64,000 bases of DNA from CAZUXE01 sp964624585 (GCA_964624585.1 CAZUXE010000005.1:1-64000), one strand, 5' to 3'. Positions 51,304-61,055 are shown, counted from the stretch's first letter. The notes: a model not told the origin generated them from the sequence alone. A program made the numbers and translations.

Positions 51304-52662
51304 ATGGATTTATTCGCCTTAGAGGATAGAGAAAAAAGCGACGATTTAGGCAACGCTCCCCTTGCTGAACGTATGCGTCCACACAAGCTTGATGAATTCT
51401 GCGGACAAAAACATCTTCTAGGCAAGAACAGACCTCTAAGACGCTTGATAGAGTCAAACCGTCTACCTTCGATGATATTTTGGGGGCCTCCGGGTTCAGG
51501 AAAAACAAGTCTAGCACTCCTAATTGCAAAGTTGGTCAACGCTCAATTTATTGCCAAAAGCGCTGTAACCGCCGGAATAAAAGATGTTAAACAAATAGCC
51601 GAACGCGCAAAGATGGTTTGGAAAGCTCATCAGCGGCGAACAATTCTATTTCTTGATGAAATTCACCGCTTCAACAAAGCACAACAAGACGCTTTTCTAC
51701 CCTACGTAGAACGCGGAACTATAACCCTTATTGGAGCGACAACTGAAAATCCAAGTTTTGAAGTTATAGGCCCTCTGCTCTCAAGATCAAGGGTCTTTGT
51801 ATTTAATCCTTTGGAAACGGATGATTTACTAGAAATACTGCGTCAATCTATAGCTGACGACCGTGGTATAAAAAATTTACATCCAAAGGTTTCAGATAAG
51901 GTGTTGAAATTTATTATTCAAATTGCAGCAGGTGACGCCCGCCGAGCGCTCAATCTCTTAGATACCGCGGTACAAGTAACTGAACCGGATAAGGATGGTA
52001 ACCGAACGGTAACAATGGAAATAGCAGAAGCGGTTCTTGAACGAAAATTTCTTTTATACGACAAGGCCGGCGAAGAGCATTACAATTTGATATCGGCATT
52101 TATTAAATCAATGAGAGGTTCTGATGCCGATGCTGCAGTGTATTGGCTAATGAGAATGATTGACGCCGGTGAAGACCCTTTATTCTTAGCAAGAAGAATG
52201 CTAATTTTGGCAGCAGAGGATATCGGACTTGCCGACCCACATGCACTTACTATTGCCAACGCGGCAAAAGACGCAGCACACTTTCTTGGTTATCCCGAAT
52301 GCACTTTCCATCTTGCAGAAACTGCCATATATCTCTCACTTGCTCCAAAATCGAACGCTGTCCTTAAAGCCATTCAGGCCGCCCGAAAAGACATAGAACA
52401 AACCCAAGCCGAACCCGTCCCCTTACATTTAAGAAACGCACCCACAAGCCTTATGAAAACCCTTGGCTACGGTAAGGAATATCAGTATCCGCATTCCTAT
52501 AAAGATGCGGTAGCTGACCAAGTCTATCGCCCTAAGGGAATTACAGGAAAGGTCTACTACAAACCTTCAGACAGAGGGTTTGAGGCAAAACTCAGGGAAA
52601 GATTGAAGCTCATGAGAGAACAAAAGCGAAAGATACGGGGCGCAAAGGAAAAGTTTAAGTAA
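51304..52662 (+). CDS. rarA: Replication-associated recombination protein A (RarA/MgsA)
   Basis: AAA+ clamp-loader-like ATPase acting at stalled forks. 452 residues. PLAERMRPHKLDEFCGQKHL at 18-37, Walker A FWGPPGSGKTSLAL (about 58-71), LFLDEIHRFNKAQQDAFLP (about 116-134), sensor I GATTENPSFEV (about 144) and the C-terminal MgsA domain (SAFIKSMRGSDADAAVYWL, LHLRNAPT). Convergent with the QueH-UDG gene, overlapping it by 8 bp. Confidence 0.96.
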   Translation: MDLFALEDREKSDDLGNAPLAERMRPHKLDEFCGQKHLLGKNRPLRRLIESNRLPSMIFWGPPGSGKTSLALLIAKLVNAQFIAKSAVTAGIKDVKQIAERAKMVWKAHQRRTILFLDEIHRFNKAQQDAFLPYVERGTITLIGATTENPSFEVIGPLLSRSRVFVFNPLETDDLLEILRQSIADDRGIKNLHPKVSDKVLKFIIQIAAGDARRALNLLDTAVQVTEPDKDGNRTVTMEIAEAVLERKFLLYDKAGEEHYNLISAFIKSMRGSDADAAVYWLMRMIDAGEDPLFLARRMLILAAEDIGLADPHALTIANAAKDAAHFLGYPECTFHLAETAIYLSLAPKSNAVLKAIQAARKDIEQTQAEPVPLHLRNAPTSLMKTLGYGKEYQYPHSYKDAVADQVYRPKGITGKVYYKPSDRGFEAKLRERLKLMREQKRKIRGAKEKFK

Positions 52663-53818
52663 AGATTCTATCAAGCTCCTTTTTCAATATTTGGAGAGCG
52701 GCAGCAAACTTTGGCTTGTTGCTAGACATATTTGGCCAGCGATTGAGACCTGAAGGGTGAGGTAGAACAATAATTTGCACTTTACGCTTCCAAATACGTT
52801 TCTGAACTAACTCTCCGACTAAATCCATACCAGCAGTCTTGCCAAGAATGGTTTTAGCTGCAACCGAACCGATAAGAATAAGAAGTTTCGGACGTGCGTG
52901 GGAAAATTCAGCCTCAAGCCAAGACAAACAGTTACGCCTCTGTTGACCAGAAGGCGAAGCGTCATCCTTACCATTAGAAGCAAGCCCAGGATAGCACTTT
53001 GCAACCGCTGTAATGTGTGCCTTGGAACGAATAAGCTCTTCCTTGTAACCTAAATCTGCAAACCATTGCCATAAACGCTTACCCGCAGGGCCTGAAAAAG
53101 GCTTTAAGGATTTGAGTTCGTGACGTCCAGGAGCCTGTCCTATGATAAAGATAGGTCTGTTAGCCCCACCCTGAAACACCACTGCCGGCTCCAGAAACTC
53201 AGAACATCTACTACATGCACGCAATTTATCAGCAAATTGGCGAAATAGCCTGTCCTGCTCTGCAATTGTACGCTTACGCGCCTTCAAAGACGCTTCGCAT
53301 CCACAATAATCTTGCCGATAGAGACCAAGTTCATTAGATATCTCAAGACTGCGCTTGAAACCTTCTTGCTTTTTGAAATCTTCTGCTAAAAACTCTACAC
53401 CGTATTTCAGAGCAAGGGCATTTCCCATATCCCGGAGCCAGTTAAACGACTTATGGGGACTTACCGACAGGGTTGTTGTAAAGTAATTGAATCTTTCCGA
53501 TGCGGCAAGTTTCGCCGTTGCCTGCAAACGAAACTTGTAACATAACTCACAACGACGTCCCTTTTCCGGCTCATCTTCTAATCCGTGGATAAATTTTGTC
53601 CATTCATCAACATCCCGTGGGCCTTCTATAAGCTTGAAACCCATAGCATCTGCTACCTTACGGGTCTCAACCAGTCGTTTACAATATTCCTCCTGTGGTT
53701 CAATTTGAGGGTTGTAAAAGAAACCGGTTACATTAAATTTTTCACAAAGGCGCTCAAACACCGATGTAGCATCGGGCGCACAGCAGATGTGAAGCAATAT
53801 TTTAGGCTTCCGAGACAT
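52655..53818 (-). CDS. Epoxyqueuosine reductase QueH fused to a uracil-DNA-glycosylase-family domain
   Basis: 387 residues in one frame. Residues 1-180 are QueH (DUF208): LLHICCAP (8-15), CELCYKFRL (90-98), YCGC (171-174), the Cys set that holds the 4Fe-4S centre reducing epoxyqueuosine in tRNA. Residues 190-387 are a family-4-like UDG: a Cys set C202, C205, C275, C297 matching its 4Fe-4S cluster, motif GQAPGRHE (227-234) with PFSGPAGKRL and motif HPSGLNRW (354-361). Both halves look complete. It lies 12 bp after purA and is probably in its operon. tRNA modification and base-excision repair are not usually joined; the role of the fusion is unknown. Confidence 0.9.
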   Translation of the reverse strand: MSRKPKILLHICCAPDATSVFERLCEKFNVTGFFYNPQIEPQEEYCKRLVETRKVADAMGFKLIEGPRDVDEWTKFIHGLEDEPEKGRRCELCYKFRLQATAKLAASERFNYFTTTLSVSPHKSFNWLRDMGNALALKYGVEFLAEDFKKQEGFKRSLEISNELGLYRQDYCGCEASLKARKRTIAEQDRLFRQFADKLRACSRCSEFLEPAVVFQGGANRPIFIIGQAPGRHELKSLKPFSGPAGKRLWQWFADLGYKEELIRSKAHITAVAKCYPGLASNGKDDASPSGQQRRNCLSWLEAEFSHARPKLLILIGSVAAKTILGKTAGMDLVGELVQKRIWKRKVQIIVLPHPSGLNRWPNMSSNKPKFAAALQILKKELDRIFT

Positions 53819-53830
53819 TCTAAGGATTGG

Positions 53831-55114
53831 CTAAAAAGGAAAATCGGGAAGGGTTATGGTTGCCGAACGTTCCTGCCCGACTGAAACAAGCCAAAGTGGA
53901 AGAGCAAGCTCATCAGATATCCACTTAAGATAAGAACGAGCCTTTTCAGGCAATTCGTCAAACACTCTGGCATGGCTTGTAGCAGTCATCCAACCTTCTA
54001 ATTCCTGATAAACCGGTTCACCTGGAGCTTCATTGTGAGGAGCAACTTCCGATAATATCGCTCCATCGGACTGACGATAACCAGTGCAGACCTTTATTTT
54101 ATCAAAACTATCCAAGACATCCAATTTAGCTATTGCCAAGCCATCTACAGCGTTGAGCTTAACAGCGTAACGAAGCAAAGGTAAGTCAAGCCAACCGCAA
54201 CGACGACGACGACCTGTCGCAGCGCCAAACTCATTACCTATTTTCTGAAGTCTATATCCGACTTCACCTTCATCTTCTGTTGGAAAAGGCCCTGCCCCGA
54301 CTCTTGTTGCATAAGCTTTAGTAAGACCTACAACTTTAGCAATGGAGCGATACGATATACCTATACCAACCGGTATTGAAAGTGTCCCGGGATTAGAGGA
54401 AGTTACATAGGGATAGGAGCCATGGTCTAAATCCAACATAACACCTTGGGCAGCCTCATAAAGAACCCTTTTACCTGTTTCAAGATAGCTGTTAACCAAA
54501 GCCGCCACGTCACCAACATAGGGCTTTATACGCTCTGCAAGCTGTTTAAGCTCTGAGATTGTTTCATCAAAACCGATACCTGCTCCCCCGTATAACTTTT
54601 GGATTACCGCATTATGGCGCTTAACAACTATTACCAGCTTATCTGACAATTGGGGTGAGTAAAGGTCTGCAACCCTAATTCCTATACGGGCATATTTATC
54701 TTGATAACAAGGCCCTATCCCCCTATGAGTAGTTCCTAAACGATACTCGCCCCTTTCCTCGTCACTGAACTTATCAAGCAGGCGATGATGAGGAAGTATT
54801 ATGTGCGTTCGCGGATCTATTGTTATGCGCGACTGATAGTCGACCCCTGCATCCTCAAGTTTCTTCCATTCATCAAAGAGTGTTTGAGGATGAAGTACGC
54901 AACCGGCAGCTATTGCAACATGGATTTTGGGATTGAGAATCCCTGCAGGAAGCTGGTGAAACACCCATTTGACACCATCCACACACACAGTATGACCGGC
55001 ATTCGGCCCGCCCTGATAGCGTACAGCTAAATCAAAGCGAGCCGCAATTACGTCAACCATCTTGCCCTTACCCTCATCACCCCACTGTAATCCTAACAAG
55101 GCAAGGCTGTTCAA
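53831..55114 (-). CDS. purA: Adenylosuccinate synthetase
   Basis: First committed step from IMP to AMP. 427 residues. GTP loop LLGLQWGDEGKGKMVD (6-21), QGGPNAGHTV (about 34-43), GTTHRGIGPCYQDK (about 128-141) and TRVGAGPFPTE (about 300) with the GRRRRCGWLD block. TTG start; AGGAAAG precedes it. It sits between the PorV-like gene and the QueH-UDG gene on one strand. Confidence 0.96.
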   Translation of the reverse strand: MNSLALLGLQWGDEGKGKMVDVIAARFDLAVRYQGGPNAGHTVCVDGVKWVFHQLPAGILNPKIHVAIAAGCVLHPQTLFDEWKKLEDAGVDYQSRITIDPRTHIILPHHRLLDKFSDEERGEYRLGTTHRGIGPCYQDKYARIGIRVADLYSPQLSDKLVIVVKRHNAVIQKLYGGAGIGFDETISELKQLAERIKPYVGDVAALVNSYLETGKRVLYEAAQGVMLDLDHGSYPYVTSSNPGTLSIPVGIGISYRSIAKVVGLTKAYATRVGAGPFPTEDEGEVGYRLQKIGNEFGAATGRRRRCGWLDLPLLRYAVKLNAVDGLAIAKLDVLDSFDKIKVCTGYRQSDGAILSEVAPHNEAPGEPVYQELEGWMTATSHARVFDELPEKARSYLKWISDELALPLWLVSVGQERSATITLPDFPF

Positions 55115-55143
55115 TTCTTTTTCTTTCCTAAATTTACGAACGC

Positions 55144-56301
55144 TTAGAAGGTATAGGATATTGACACTTTACGATTCTGAGTTGTAAAGTCGTAAATCTT
55201 TTCGTCTATACCAATATCAAGTTGAAAACCGCCATATTTTATTCCGGCTCCATAGGTAAGACCTATACCTTTCAAACTTCTATCACCGGGATGAAATATT
55301 CCATTATATATATCGAGATGAGTTAGCTTAATCCCTGTTTTATCCTGTAGAATAACACCACCGCGAGCGCCGGCTTTATCATAGAAATACCCAAGACGTA
55401 AGGAAAGTATTTCCTTAAATATGGAAACTTCAAAACCAACGCCACGAGGAGTATTCGCCACTTCATAACCGAACTCTTGAAAAAAGCTGAGAGAATCAAC
55501 TTCAGGAGGATCTATGGCAAACATTCCAACTAATATCTTGGCAATGTCACCAGTTATCTTCAGACCTACAATTTCGTATTGTTCTTTTTTGGTTGGATCT
55601 TTAGACATAATGCTCAACGGTTTATATGAAAAACCTGCCCTAAGAGTGAGTGGTAGAGGATCTGCATCTGCTTTTGAAGAAAACGACATTGGTGAGCCAA
55701 TATTCTGCAATGCTAAACCTAAGCTAACATTGTCAAAGGGTTTATAGAGAACCCCTGCATCCATTGCCCACGATAGAGCGCTCCCCCTTCCTTTGAGATT
55801 CTTTTCTTTCATTATCCATTCAGGTATAAGGTATGAATATATAAGTTTAAGCCCACCACCTAAAGCCACTTTTTCATTTAATTTCCGACCATAAGACAAA
55901 CCAAGTGCAAAATCAAAGGTGTTATAGCTTCCTATAAGAGTGGCGTCTGATTTTTTTATAACGGTCTCCCCAGTAGTCAAATAAATCCCATTAAACGCAA
56001 AAGTCCCAATTCCTTTGAAAGGTGCTGCAACTGCCAAATATTCATAATACATGTCTTTTGCCAAACCCGGCAACCAATTAACGTGCATCAACGAAAAGTT
56101 GACAGCATCCTGCTGATAACCCAATCCGCCGGGATTGTAGTAAGCAGCCGAAGCGTCGTCGGAGATAGCGGTAAAGCAACCTCCAAGAGCCGTTGGACGT
56201 GAGCCTGGCCATATGGTCAAAAATACCGCCCCAGGGCGCTTTGGTTGACCAAATACAACTACACTCAGCATTAATACCAACAGCGTGATTCTTTTAATCA
56301 T
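55144..56301 (-). CDS. PorV/PorQ-family (UPF0164-like) outer-membrane protein
   Basis: 385 residues. Signal peptide MIKRITLLVLMLSVVVFGQ, then the family hallmark SRPTALGGCFTAISDDASAA and YYNPGGLGYQQ (about 35-62), and a series of amphipathic strands to a C-terminal strand ending in SYTF, an aromatic end as in outer-membrane barrels. PorV is the outer-membrane shuttle component of type IX secretion; related proteins also occur without that system. The sorting-domain protein at 2335-4212 makes a secretion role plausible. Promoter plus a leader with GGAGG precede it. Confidence 0.85.
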   Translation of the reverse strand: MIKRITLLVLMLSVVVFGQPKRPGAVFLTIWPGSRPTALGGCFTAISDDASAAYYNPGGLGYQQDAVNFSLMHVNWLPGLAKDMYYEYLAVAAPFKGIGTFAFNGIYLTTGETVIKKSDATLIGSYNTFDFALGLSYGRKLNEKVALGGGLKLIYSYLIPEWIMKEKNLKGRGSALSWAMDAGVLYKPFDNVSLGLALQNIGSPMSFSSKADADPLPLTLRAGFSYKPLSIMSKDPTKKEQYEIVGLKITGDIAKILVGMFAIDPPEVDSLSFFQEFGYEVANTPRGVGFEVSIFKEILSLRLGYFYDKAGARGGVILQDKTGIKLTHLDIYNGIFHPGDRSLKGIGLTYGAGIKYGGFQLDIGIDEKIYDFTTQNRKVSISYTF

Positions 56302-56347
56302 ATATATTCAACCTCCGAAAATGATGATCTACCGATCAATTAAGTTA

Positions 56348-56376
56348 AGTATAGAAAGAGAACCGCCTCATGTCAA
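56348..56376 (-). promoter_or_regulatory. Promoter of the PorV-purA-QueH-UDG unit
   Basis: Minus-strand TTGACA (56376-56371), 17 bp spacer, TATACT (56353-56348). The leader carries a small TGATC-4-GATCA inverted repeat and GGAGG. Confidence 0.75.
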
Positions 56377-57072
56377 GCATAAAGCAAGAACTGTTCCATG
56401 TGGATTTTTAACGTCAAAGCAAACTCAATTAAGTTTTTACACATAACTGACTTATTGGATAAAAACAAACCCCATCACTTATAAAAGATTCAACAACTAG
56501 GGTAGCATTTCAGCCATTTACTCTTCCACTTTTATACATTTGGATAATATATAATATATTTTTAGGATTCTCTACTTACACGCTTAACGAAGCTAAGGCT
56601 ATAATATTTGAAAAACTCTAAGACAGAAAACTTCCCTATCTGTAAGTTTTAGTTTATTTGCTTATTTAGCACTGTTTTTGTAGAACATCCAAAAACTTTC
56701 AGATTCCGCAAACTTGAGACAAAACTACAGAATTATTAGACTCAAAACTAAGCAGATATACCTGATTTATTTTAGATTAGCATACAAGCAGAATTCATCG
56801 AAAACATTGCATAACATCAGCTTGTCTTGCTTGATTGATACTATGTTTGACTTATCAGAATTCATCTTAGAGATTGTATAAAAGCGACTAGCAAGAAAGT
56901 AAATTGGACTGGGATTAAGGAGACACGATTTCCGGCTAATTTTATAACTCAAGACTTAAGGTAGTGAAAAGATTAACGCGACAAAGCCGTGTATTTTATA
57001 TTAAAATACCGCTTTCTACAAGACAACTATGCCCCCATCTGCTATCTCTTCCAAGATACCTTTTTATCCGAC
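56377..57072. other. Divergent intergenic region, about 700 bp
   Basis: AT-rich with no convincing gene. A 61-codon minus frame (56767-56952) and a GTG-started extension of the next gene (from 56964) lack support. No RNA gene or repeat recognised. Confidence 0.6.
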
Positions 57073-57100
57073 TTGACAGAAGAAGGAGTGGGCTTAAACT
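57073..57100 (+). promoter_or_regulatory. Promoter of the lipoprotein-vWA unit
   Basis: TTGACA (57073-57078), 16 bp spacer, TAAACT (57095-57100), 7 nt to the ATG at 57108. Sets the start of the gene; leaderless. Confidence 0.65.
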
Positions 57101-57107
57101 TCAGCTT

Positions 57108-58106
57108 ATGCGGAGATTATGGACAATTGCAATAATACTCATTGGATTAAGCTCATGCGCAAGGCAAGGAAGTATTCCTAATCCTGATATCTTTCCACCT
57201 CATTTGATATCAATAAGCTCAAGCAGCAATACCCAAATAACCCTACATTTTGACGAAGAACTCGATTCAACCGCCTATATTTCGTCTTTGTACACAGTAA
57301 CGCCTGTTAATTCCTCAGGAGCAAGTCCACGGATTAGGTTTATTACCAGAGACCCTGATGAATCAAGAAATGTTGTTCTTATTACCTCACCCTTACAAAT
57401 CCGCCGCCATTTTCTAAGGGCCACCGCCTCAGACAGGCGCGGCAATATTTCTAAAATCAAAACAAGCTTCAAGCCATCAGCACGGAGAGATACCCTTGCT
57501 CCCTTAGTTCGAATAACACCCATAACTCCGCGAACTTCTTTCCCTTATGAAATTGAGTTCAAATTTAACGAACCTGTTGATACCTCAAAGTCTTTTATGC
57601 TTCTCACAGCCCCTCAACCCGACACAAACCACTTCATACTTTCCTGGGAAAGAAATCTTATGCACCTATCTTTGAGAATAAGGGACACACTACTTGCAAA
57701 AAAACCTTTTTACGCTGTGCTTCTTCCAGGGGTATCGGATTTTACAGGTAATCGACGTAGTAATCTTACAGACGCATTCGTGTATGCAGATACCAGCATC
57801 GACTTAAATCCAATATTTGGGAAACTTACAGCTGCAAATGGAGCAAAAGCATCTAACGCTTTGGTACTGTTTTATAAAAACGACAGCCTGTTTGCAGCAA
57901 CCGGAGCCGATTCTGCAGGAATATTTTACACCAACTTGGCTGTTGAACCTCCGTTTCGGATTTCAGCTTACTACGATGCCCAAAACGATGGCTCTTATGA
58001 AAACGCCGGAAACCTGACCATCGAAAGCTTTAACAAAGATACCCTTAGAATTCCGCTCTCACCAATAGCTCCCGCCTTTTCAATAGAAAACATACTCTCT
58101 CCGTGA
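57108..58106 (+). CDS. Lipoprotein with two bacterial Ig-like (Big_5/SbsA-type) domains
   Basis: 332 residues. Signal MRRLWTIAIILIGLSSC with lipobox LSSC. Two similar Ig-like units: ITLHFDEELDSTAYIS near residue 45 and IEFKFNEPVDTSKSFM near 150, each with the F-(D/N)-E-x-(L/V)-D block of SbsA/Big_5 domains, followed by a carboxypeptidase-regulatory-like or beta-sandwich tail (KLTAANGAKASNALVLFYK). The frame is open 144 bases further upstream from a GTG, but the lipobox and the promoter fix the ATG. Overlaps the next gene by 4 bp (GTGA). Confidence 0.85.
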   Translation: MRRLWTIAIILIGLSSCARQGSIPNPDIFPPHLISISSSSNTQITLHFDEELDSTAYISSLYTVTPVNSSGASPRIRFITRDPDESRNVVLITSPLQIRRHFLRATASDRRGNISKIKTSFKPSARRDTLAPLVRITPITPRTSFPYEIEFKFNEPVDTSKSFMLLTAPQPDTNHFILSWERNLMHLSLRIRDTLLAKKPFYAVLLPGVSDFTGNRRSNLTDAFVYADTSIDLNPIFGKLTAANGAKASNALVLFYKNDSLFAATGADSAGIFYTNLAVEPPFRISAYYDAQNDGSYENAGNLTIESFNKDTLRIPLSPIAPAFSIENILSP

Positions 58107-59917
58107 AACCACTGAACTGGATACTCCATTCAATTTTACTTATACTTCTTGTCCTACTATTTATTCCTGAAATTGGACTTCCATTGTTTTGGACAAAACC
58201 CCGTGTCGCAGTTATGCTAGATACATCGCCAAGTATGAATATTGAAAATAAAACTGCGCAACTGAATACAATTCTTAAAGATATAACCGTGCTTCAAAAA
58301 CAAGCAGATTTCGATTTCTATCCGTTTGCAGATTCACTTTATCCTAAAAAAGAAACATGGAATACGGCAATGGGATATCAGGGTAGAGCCACAGATATCA
58401 GCTGCATATTCAAGGAATTTGAGCACGATAAATATGATGCTATTTTATTAATAAGCGACGGCAGACATAACGGCCCTGATATATTGCAAAACATAACATC
58501 ACTAGCCCCATTGTGGAGCATTGCTGTGGGAAAAGGCGACCTACCGGATATTGGAATTACTGAAGCCTGCGTAGACGATTCCCTAAATCTTGAGCTTAGA
58601 ATAAGCTCCCACATCCCAACACCAATAGCTTCAACTGTTAAAATTTACGCTGGGGAAAAACAGATTGCCGCTAGGAATATCTCCCTTCCTACACACGGCT
58701 TATCTCAATTTAGAATACCGCTTTCTGGAATAAATCGCAGTAGAGAAATTAAAGTTCTGCTTGAAGAGCTAGAAAATGAAGATTTTCTAGAAAATAATCG
58801 TTATTCCGTAAAAATCTCTAGACACGGTAAAAATCCCAGGGTACTTTTTATTGGCAACCTACTTAATTTGGAAACTAAACAAATCCTCAACACGCTTAAA
58901 ATGATTCCCGATATAACATTGATAACCTATATAGAGGTGGCAAATAACCGATTTATCAAGGCTGGCAATAATGCAAGTGCGGATATAATTGTGGTCGGGC
59001 CAATTGCGAAGCAAGCTTCGCCTAAATTGTTGAATATTATTAATAATGCCAACGGAAAAACACCTATTTTATTCCTCTGTAACGGAACAAATCTTCCCCT
59101 GGAGATAGCCAAAATTTATCCCTTGGTGCCGGATATTATGGATAAGAACTCTAACTCCAAAGCCCTGCTTTCTAAAAGCGACCTTGGCAAAATGCTTTCA
59201 GGCAACTGGCAACCATCAACTATAGCTATGGATATAAAAAGTGGCAAAGGCTATAAAACCAAAAAAAAAGTAACCGCGCTTATGAAAACGGGTGAGAGAG
59301 TATACTTTGCATACGATAGAATCAATGGTAATCTTGCCTTACAGCTTCCTCAATTGGCCAAGGAAGCAAAACGTAATGAAGCAATCTTCAGAGAAACTAT
59401 TACACGATCTATTCAATATCTAATAAATCCACATTCATTTCCATTTTCAATTTTGGCTGCAAAAACCCGCGGGAATTTGCTTTCAATTCAACTTAAATCG
59501 CAGCTATCTTTTGATTCAAACGAATTGGAGGCATTTCTCAGTCCCGATTTCCACAAGCTTTCTATAATACCCACCTCAATAAATACCTTTAAGCTCACAG
59601 GAAACGCCAAGCCCGGAAGTTATAAATTACATATCAAATGGAATAAGCGACATGCTGTAATGCCTCAGACAATTACTATCCCGCAACAGAAAACAGAGCA
59701 GCCCTCGCGCGGCTCCAACCCTAAACTATTGACCTACCTTGCCGACCACAATCATGGACGTATAATAAGCTCAAAGGAACTGGATTCTTTTGTCAATTCC
59801 TTGCCTCGCAATAAACACGTTAAATTCAAGCCACTGAAAACACCTTGGTTGGTGATAATCATATGCTTGATTCTTTTAGGAGAGATATGGTACAGAAGAC
59901 AACACGGATTACCCTGA
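58103..59917 (+). CDS. Membrane protein with von Willebrand A-like domain
   Basis: 604 residues. A helix at about 7-28 (ILHSILLILLVLLFIPEIGL) and another near the C-terminus (WLVIIICLILLGEIWYRR). Between them a vWA-like domain starts at RVAVMLDTSPSMNIENK (about 33-49; MIDAS DxSxS) with AILLISDGRHNGPDI (about 112) as the later strand. The rest includes a class I glutamine-amidotransferase-like periplasmic region (RVLFIGNLLNLETKQIL ... DIIVVGPIAK). The layout resembles the vWA membrane proteins of Bat-like clusters. GTG start overlapping the lipoprotein stop. Function unknown. Confidence 0.85.
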   Translation: MKPLNWILHSILLILLVLLFIPEIGLPLFWTKPRVAVMLDTSPSMNIENKTAQLNTILKDITVLQKQADFDFYPFADSLYPKKETWNTAMGYQGRATDISCIFKEFEHDKYDAILLISDGRHNGPDILQNITSLAPLWSIAVGKGDLPDIGITEACVDDSLNLELRISSHIPTPIASTVKIYAGEKQIAARNISLPTHGLSQFRIPLSGINRSREIKVLLEELENEDFLENNRYSVKISRHGKNPRVLFIGNLLNLETKQILNTLKMIPDITLITYIEVANNRFIKAGNNASADIIVVGPIAKQASPKLLNIINNANGKTPILFLCNGTNLPLEIAKIYPLVPDIMDKNSNSKALLSKSDLGKMLSGNWQPSTIAMDIKSGKGYKTKKKVTALMKTGERVYFAYDRINGNLALQLPQLAKEAKRNEAIFRETITRSIQYLINPHSFPFSILAAKTRGNLLSIQLKSQLSFDSNELEAFLSPDFHKLSIIPTSINTFKLTGNAKPGSYKLHIKWNKRHAVMPQTITIPQQKTEQPSRGSNPKLLTYLADHNHGRIISSKELDSFVNSLPRNKHVKFKPLKTPWLVIIICLILLGEIWYRRQHGLP

Positions 59918-60684
59918 TAATTCTATCCCTGCTTGTTGCCACCTCACTTACTCAAGCAAGAGAAGCCAAAACTAGTGGATTTGAGACTAGGGAAACGGCT
60001 ATTCAAACTGAAAATAATAGATATTCTCCGAAAAGAACTGCTAGGATTTTAAGTGCAGGAGCCTCCTCCAATGATACTAATACTTACTCCCTTAAGATTA
60101 AGAAAGAAGGCTTGCGGGAACGTACATCAAAGCTGATCTTGGGGCTTCTTGGCCCCCGTATGGGCATTTTTGTTCTATCCATGCTGCCTATATCCGAACT
60201 TCGAGGCGCTTTAGTGCTATGGGCATTGGACAAAACTATACATCAAGCAGTTCCATGGTGGCAAGCATCACTAATTGCCCTGCTTGGAAATCTCATACCC
60301 GTGATACCAATAGTGTTTCTTTTGAACTGGATAATGAAACTTCTTGGAAATATAGGAATTTTCAAAAAAATCTTTGATTGGCTCGCTGCCCGCGCCAAAC
60401 GCAAAGGCGACCTTATAGAACGATACGAATTTCTGGGGGTATTCCTATTTGTAGCCATCCCACTGCCCTTCACCGGCGCGTGGACAGGAGCGCTTATTGC
60501 CTCCGTCCTCAGACTCAATCCATGGAAGTCCTTCCTCATAATCTGCCTAGGCGTATTGAGCGCCGACATTGTTGTTACCGCCTTCGTTCTTTTGAAGTGG
60601 TGGGGATTGCTCGCCGCCGTAATCATATTGCCCTTACTATGGATATTATCAAGATGGCTTGAACACAAACCAATTAGAGCTTGA
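59887..60684 (+). CDS. Small multi-drug export family (PF06695-like) membrane protein
   Basis: About 265 residues. An N-terminal signal (MVQKTTRITLIILSLLVATSLTQA, here shortened: TLIILSLLVATSLTQA) and a ~60-residue polar spacer precede the PF06695-like core: FVLSMLPISELRGALVLWAL, then LPFTGAWTGALIASVL, with four to five helices. The export activity implied by the family name is poorly supported. ATG 59887 chosen for AGGAG upstream; it overlaps the vWA gene by 31 bp. Last gene of the unit. Confidence 0.82.
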   Translation: MVQKTTRITLIILSLLVATSLTQAREAKTSGFETRETAIQTENNRYSPKRTARILSAGASSNDTNTYSLKIKKEGLRERTSKLILGLLGPRMGIFVLSMLPISELRGALVLWALDKTIHQAVPWWQASLIALLGNLIPVIPIVFLLNWIMKLLGNIGIFKKIFDWLAARAKRKGDLIERYEFLGVFLFVAIPLPFTGAWTGALIASVLRLNPWKSFLIICLGVLSADIVVTAFVLLKWWGLLAAVIILPLLWILSRWLEHKPIRA

Positions 60685-61055
60685 TTAAAGTTAATTTAAG
60701 CGTGAGATTTGACTTCTAGGAAACGCTCTATTCTCAATTCAAATATTCCGAACCTAGTTATGGGAATAGATTTAGCTTGTTTTAACTCAAAACTTACTTA
60801 ACACACTCCTCCGACAAGCCCAATAGTGTTTATGTGTAAAAATATAATTTACCGTGAAGGCTTGAGAAAATGCTAATGAACGATGAGTATAAAGAAGAGA
60901 CAGGATAGCAAAAGATGCCGAACTCTCAGCAATAACAAATAAGGTATTATACAATTCATAAGAACTTTGACTAGAAAAGACCGACCCATGTTTAATACTA
61001 AAAAAACGAATGGCTAAGGCTCCATACAGACACAAAATGAGAAGGGGGGTGGAAA
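60685..61055. other. Intergenic region before tRNA-Asp
   Basis: AT-rich, no gene seen. No clear terminator of the upstream plus-strand unit. Confidence 0.5.

Noticed and set aside
56767..56952. 61-codon minus-strand frame
   Set aside because: No SD, no promoter, low-complexity AT-rich composition; likely chance.
56964..57107. GTG-started N-terminal extension of the Ig-domain lipoprotein
   Set aside because: The lipobox signal and a promoter 7 nt before the ATG at 57108 fix the start there; the extension is basic and unlike a signal peptide.
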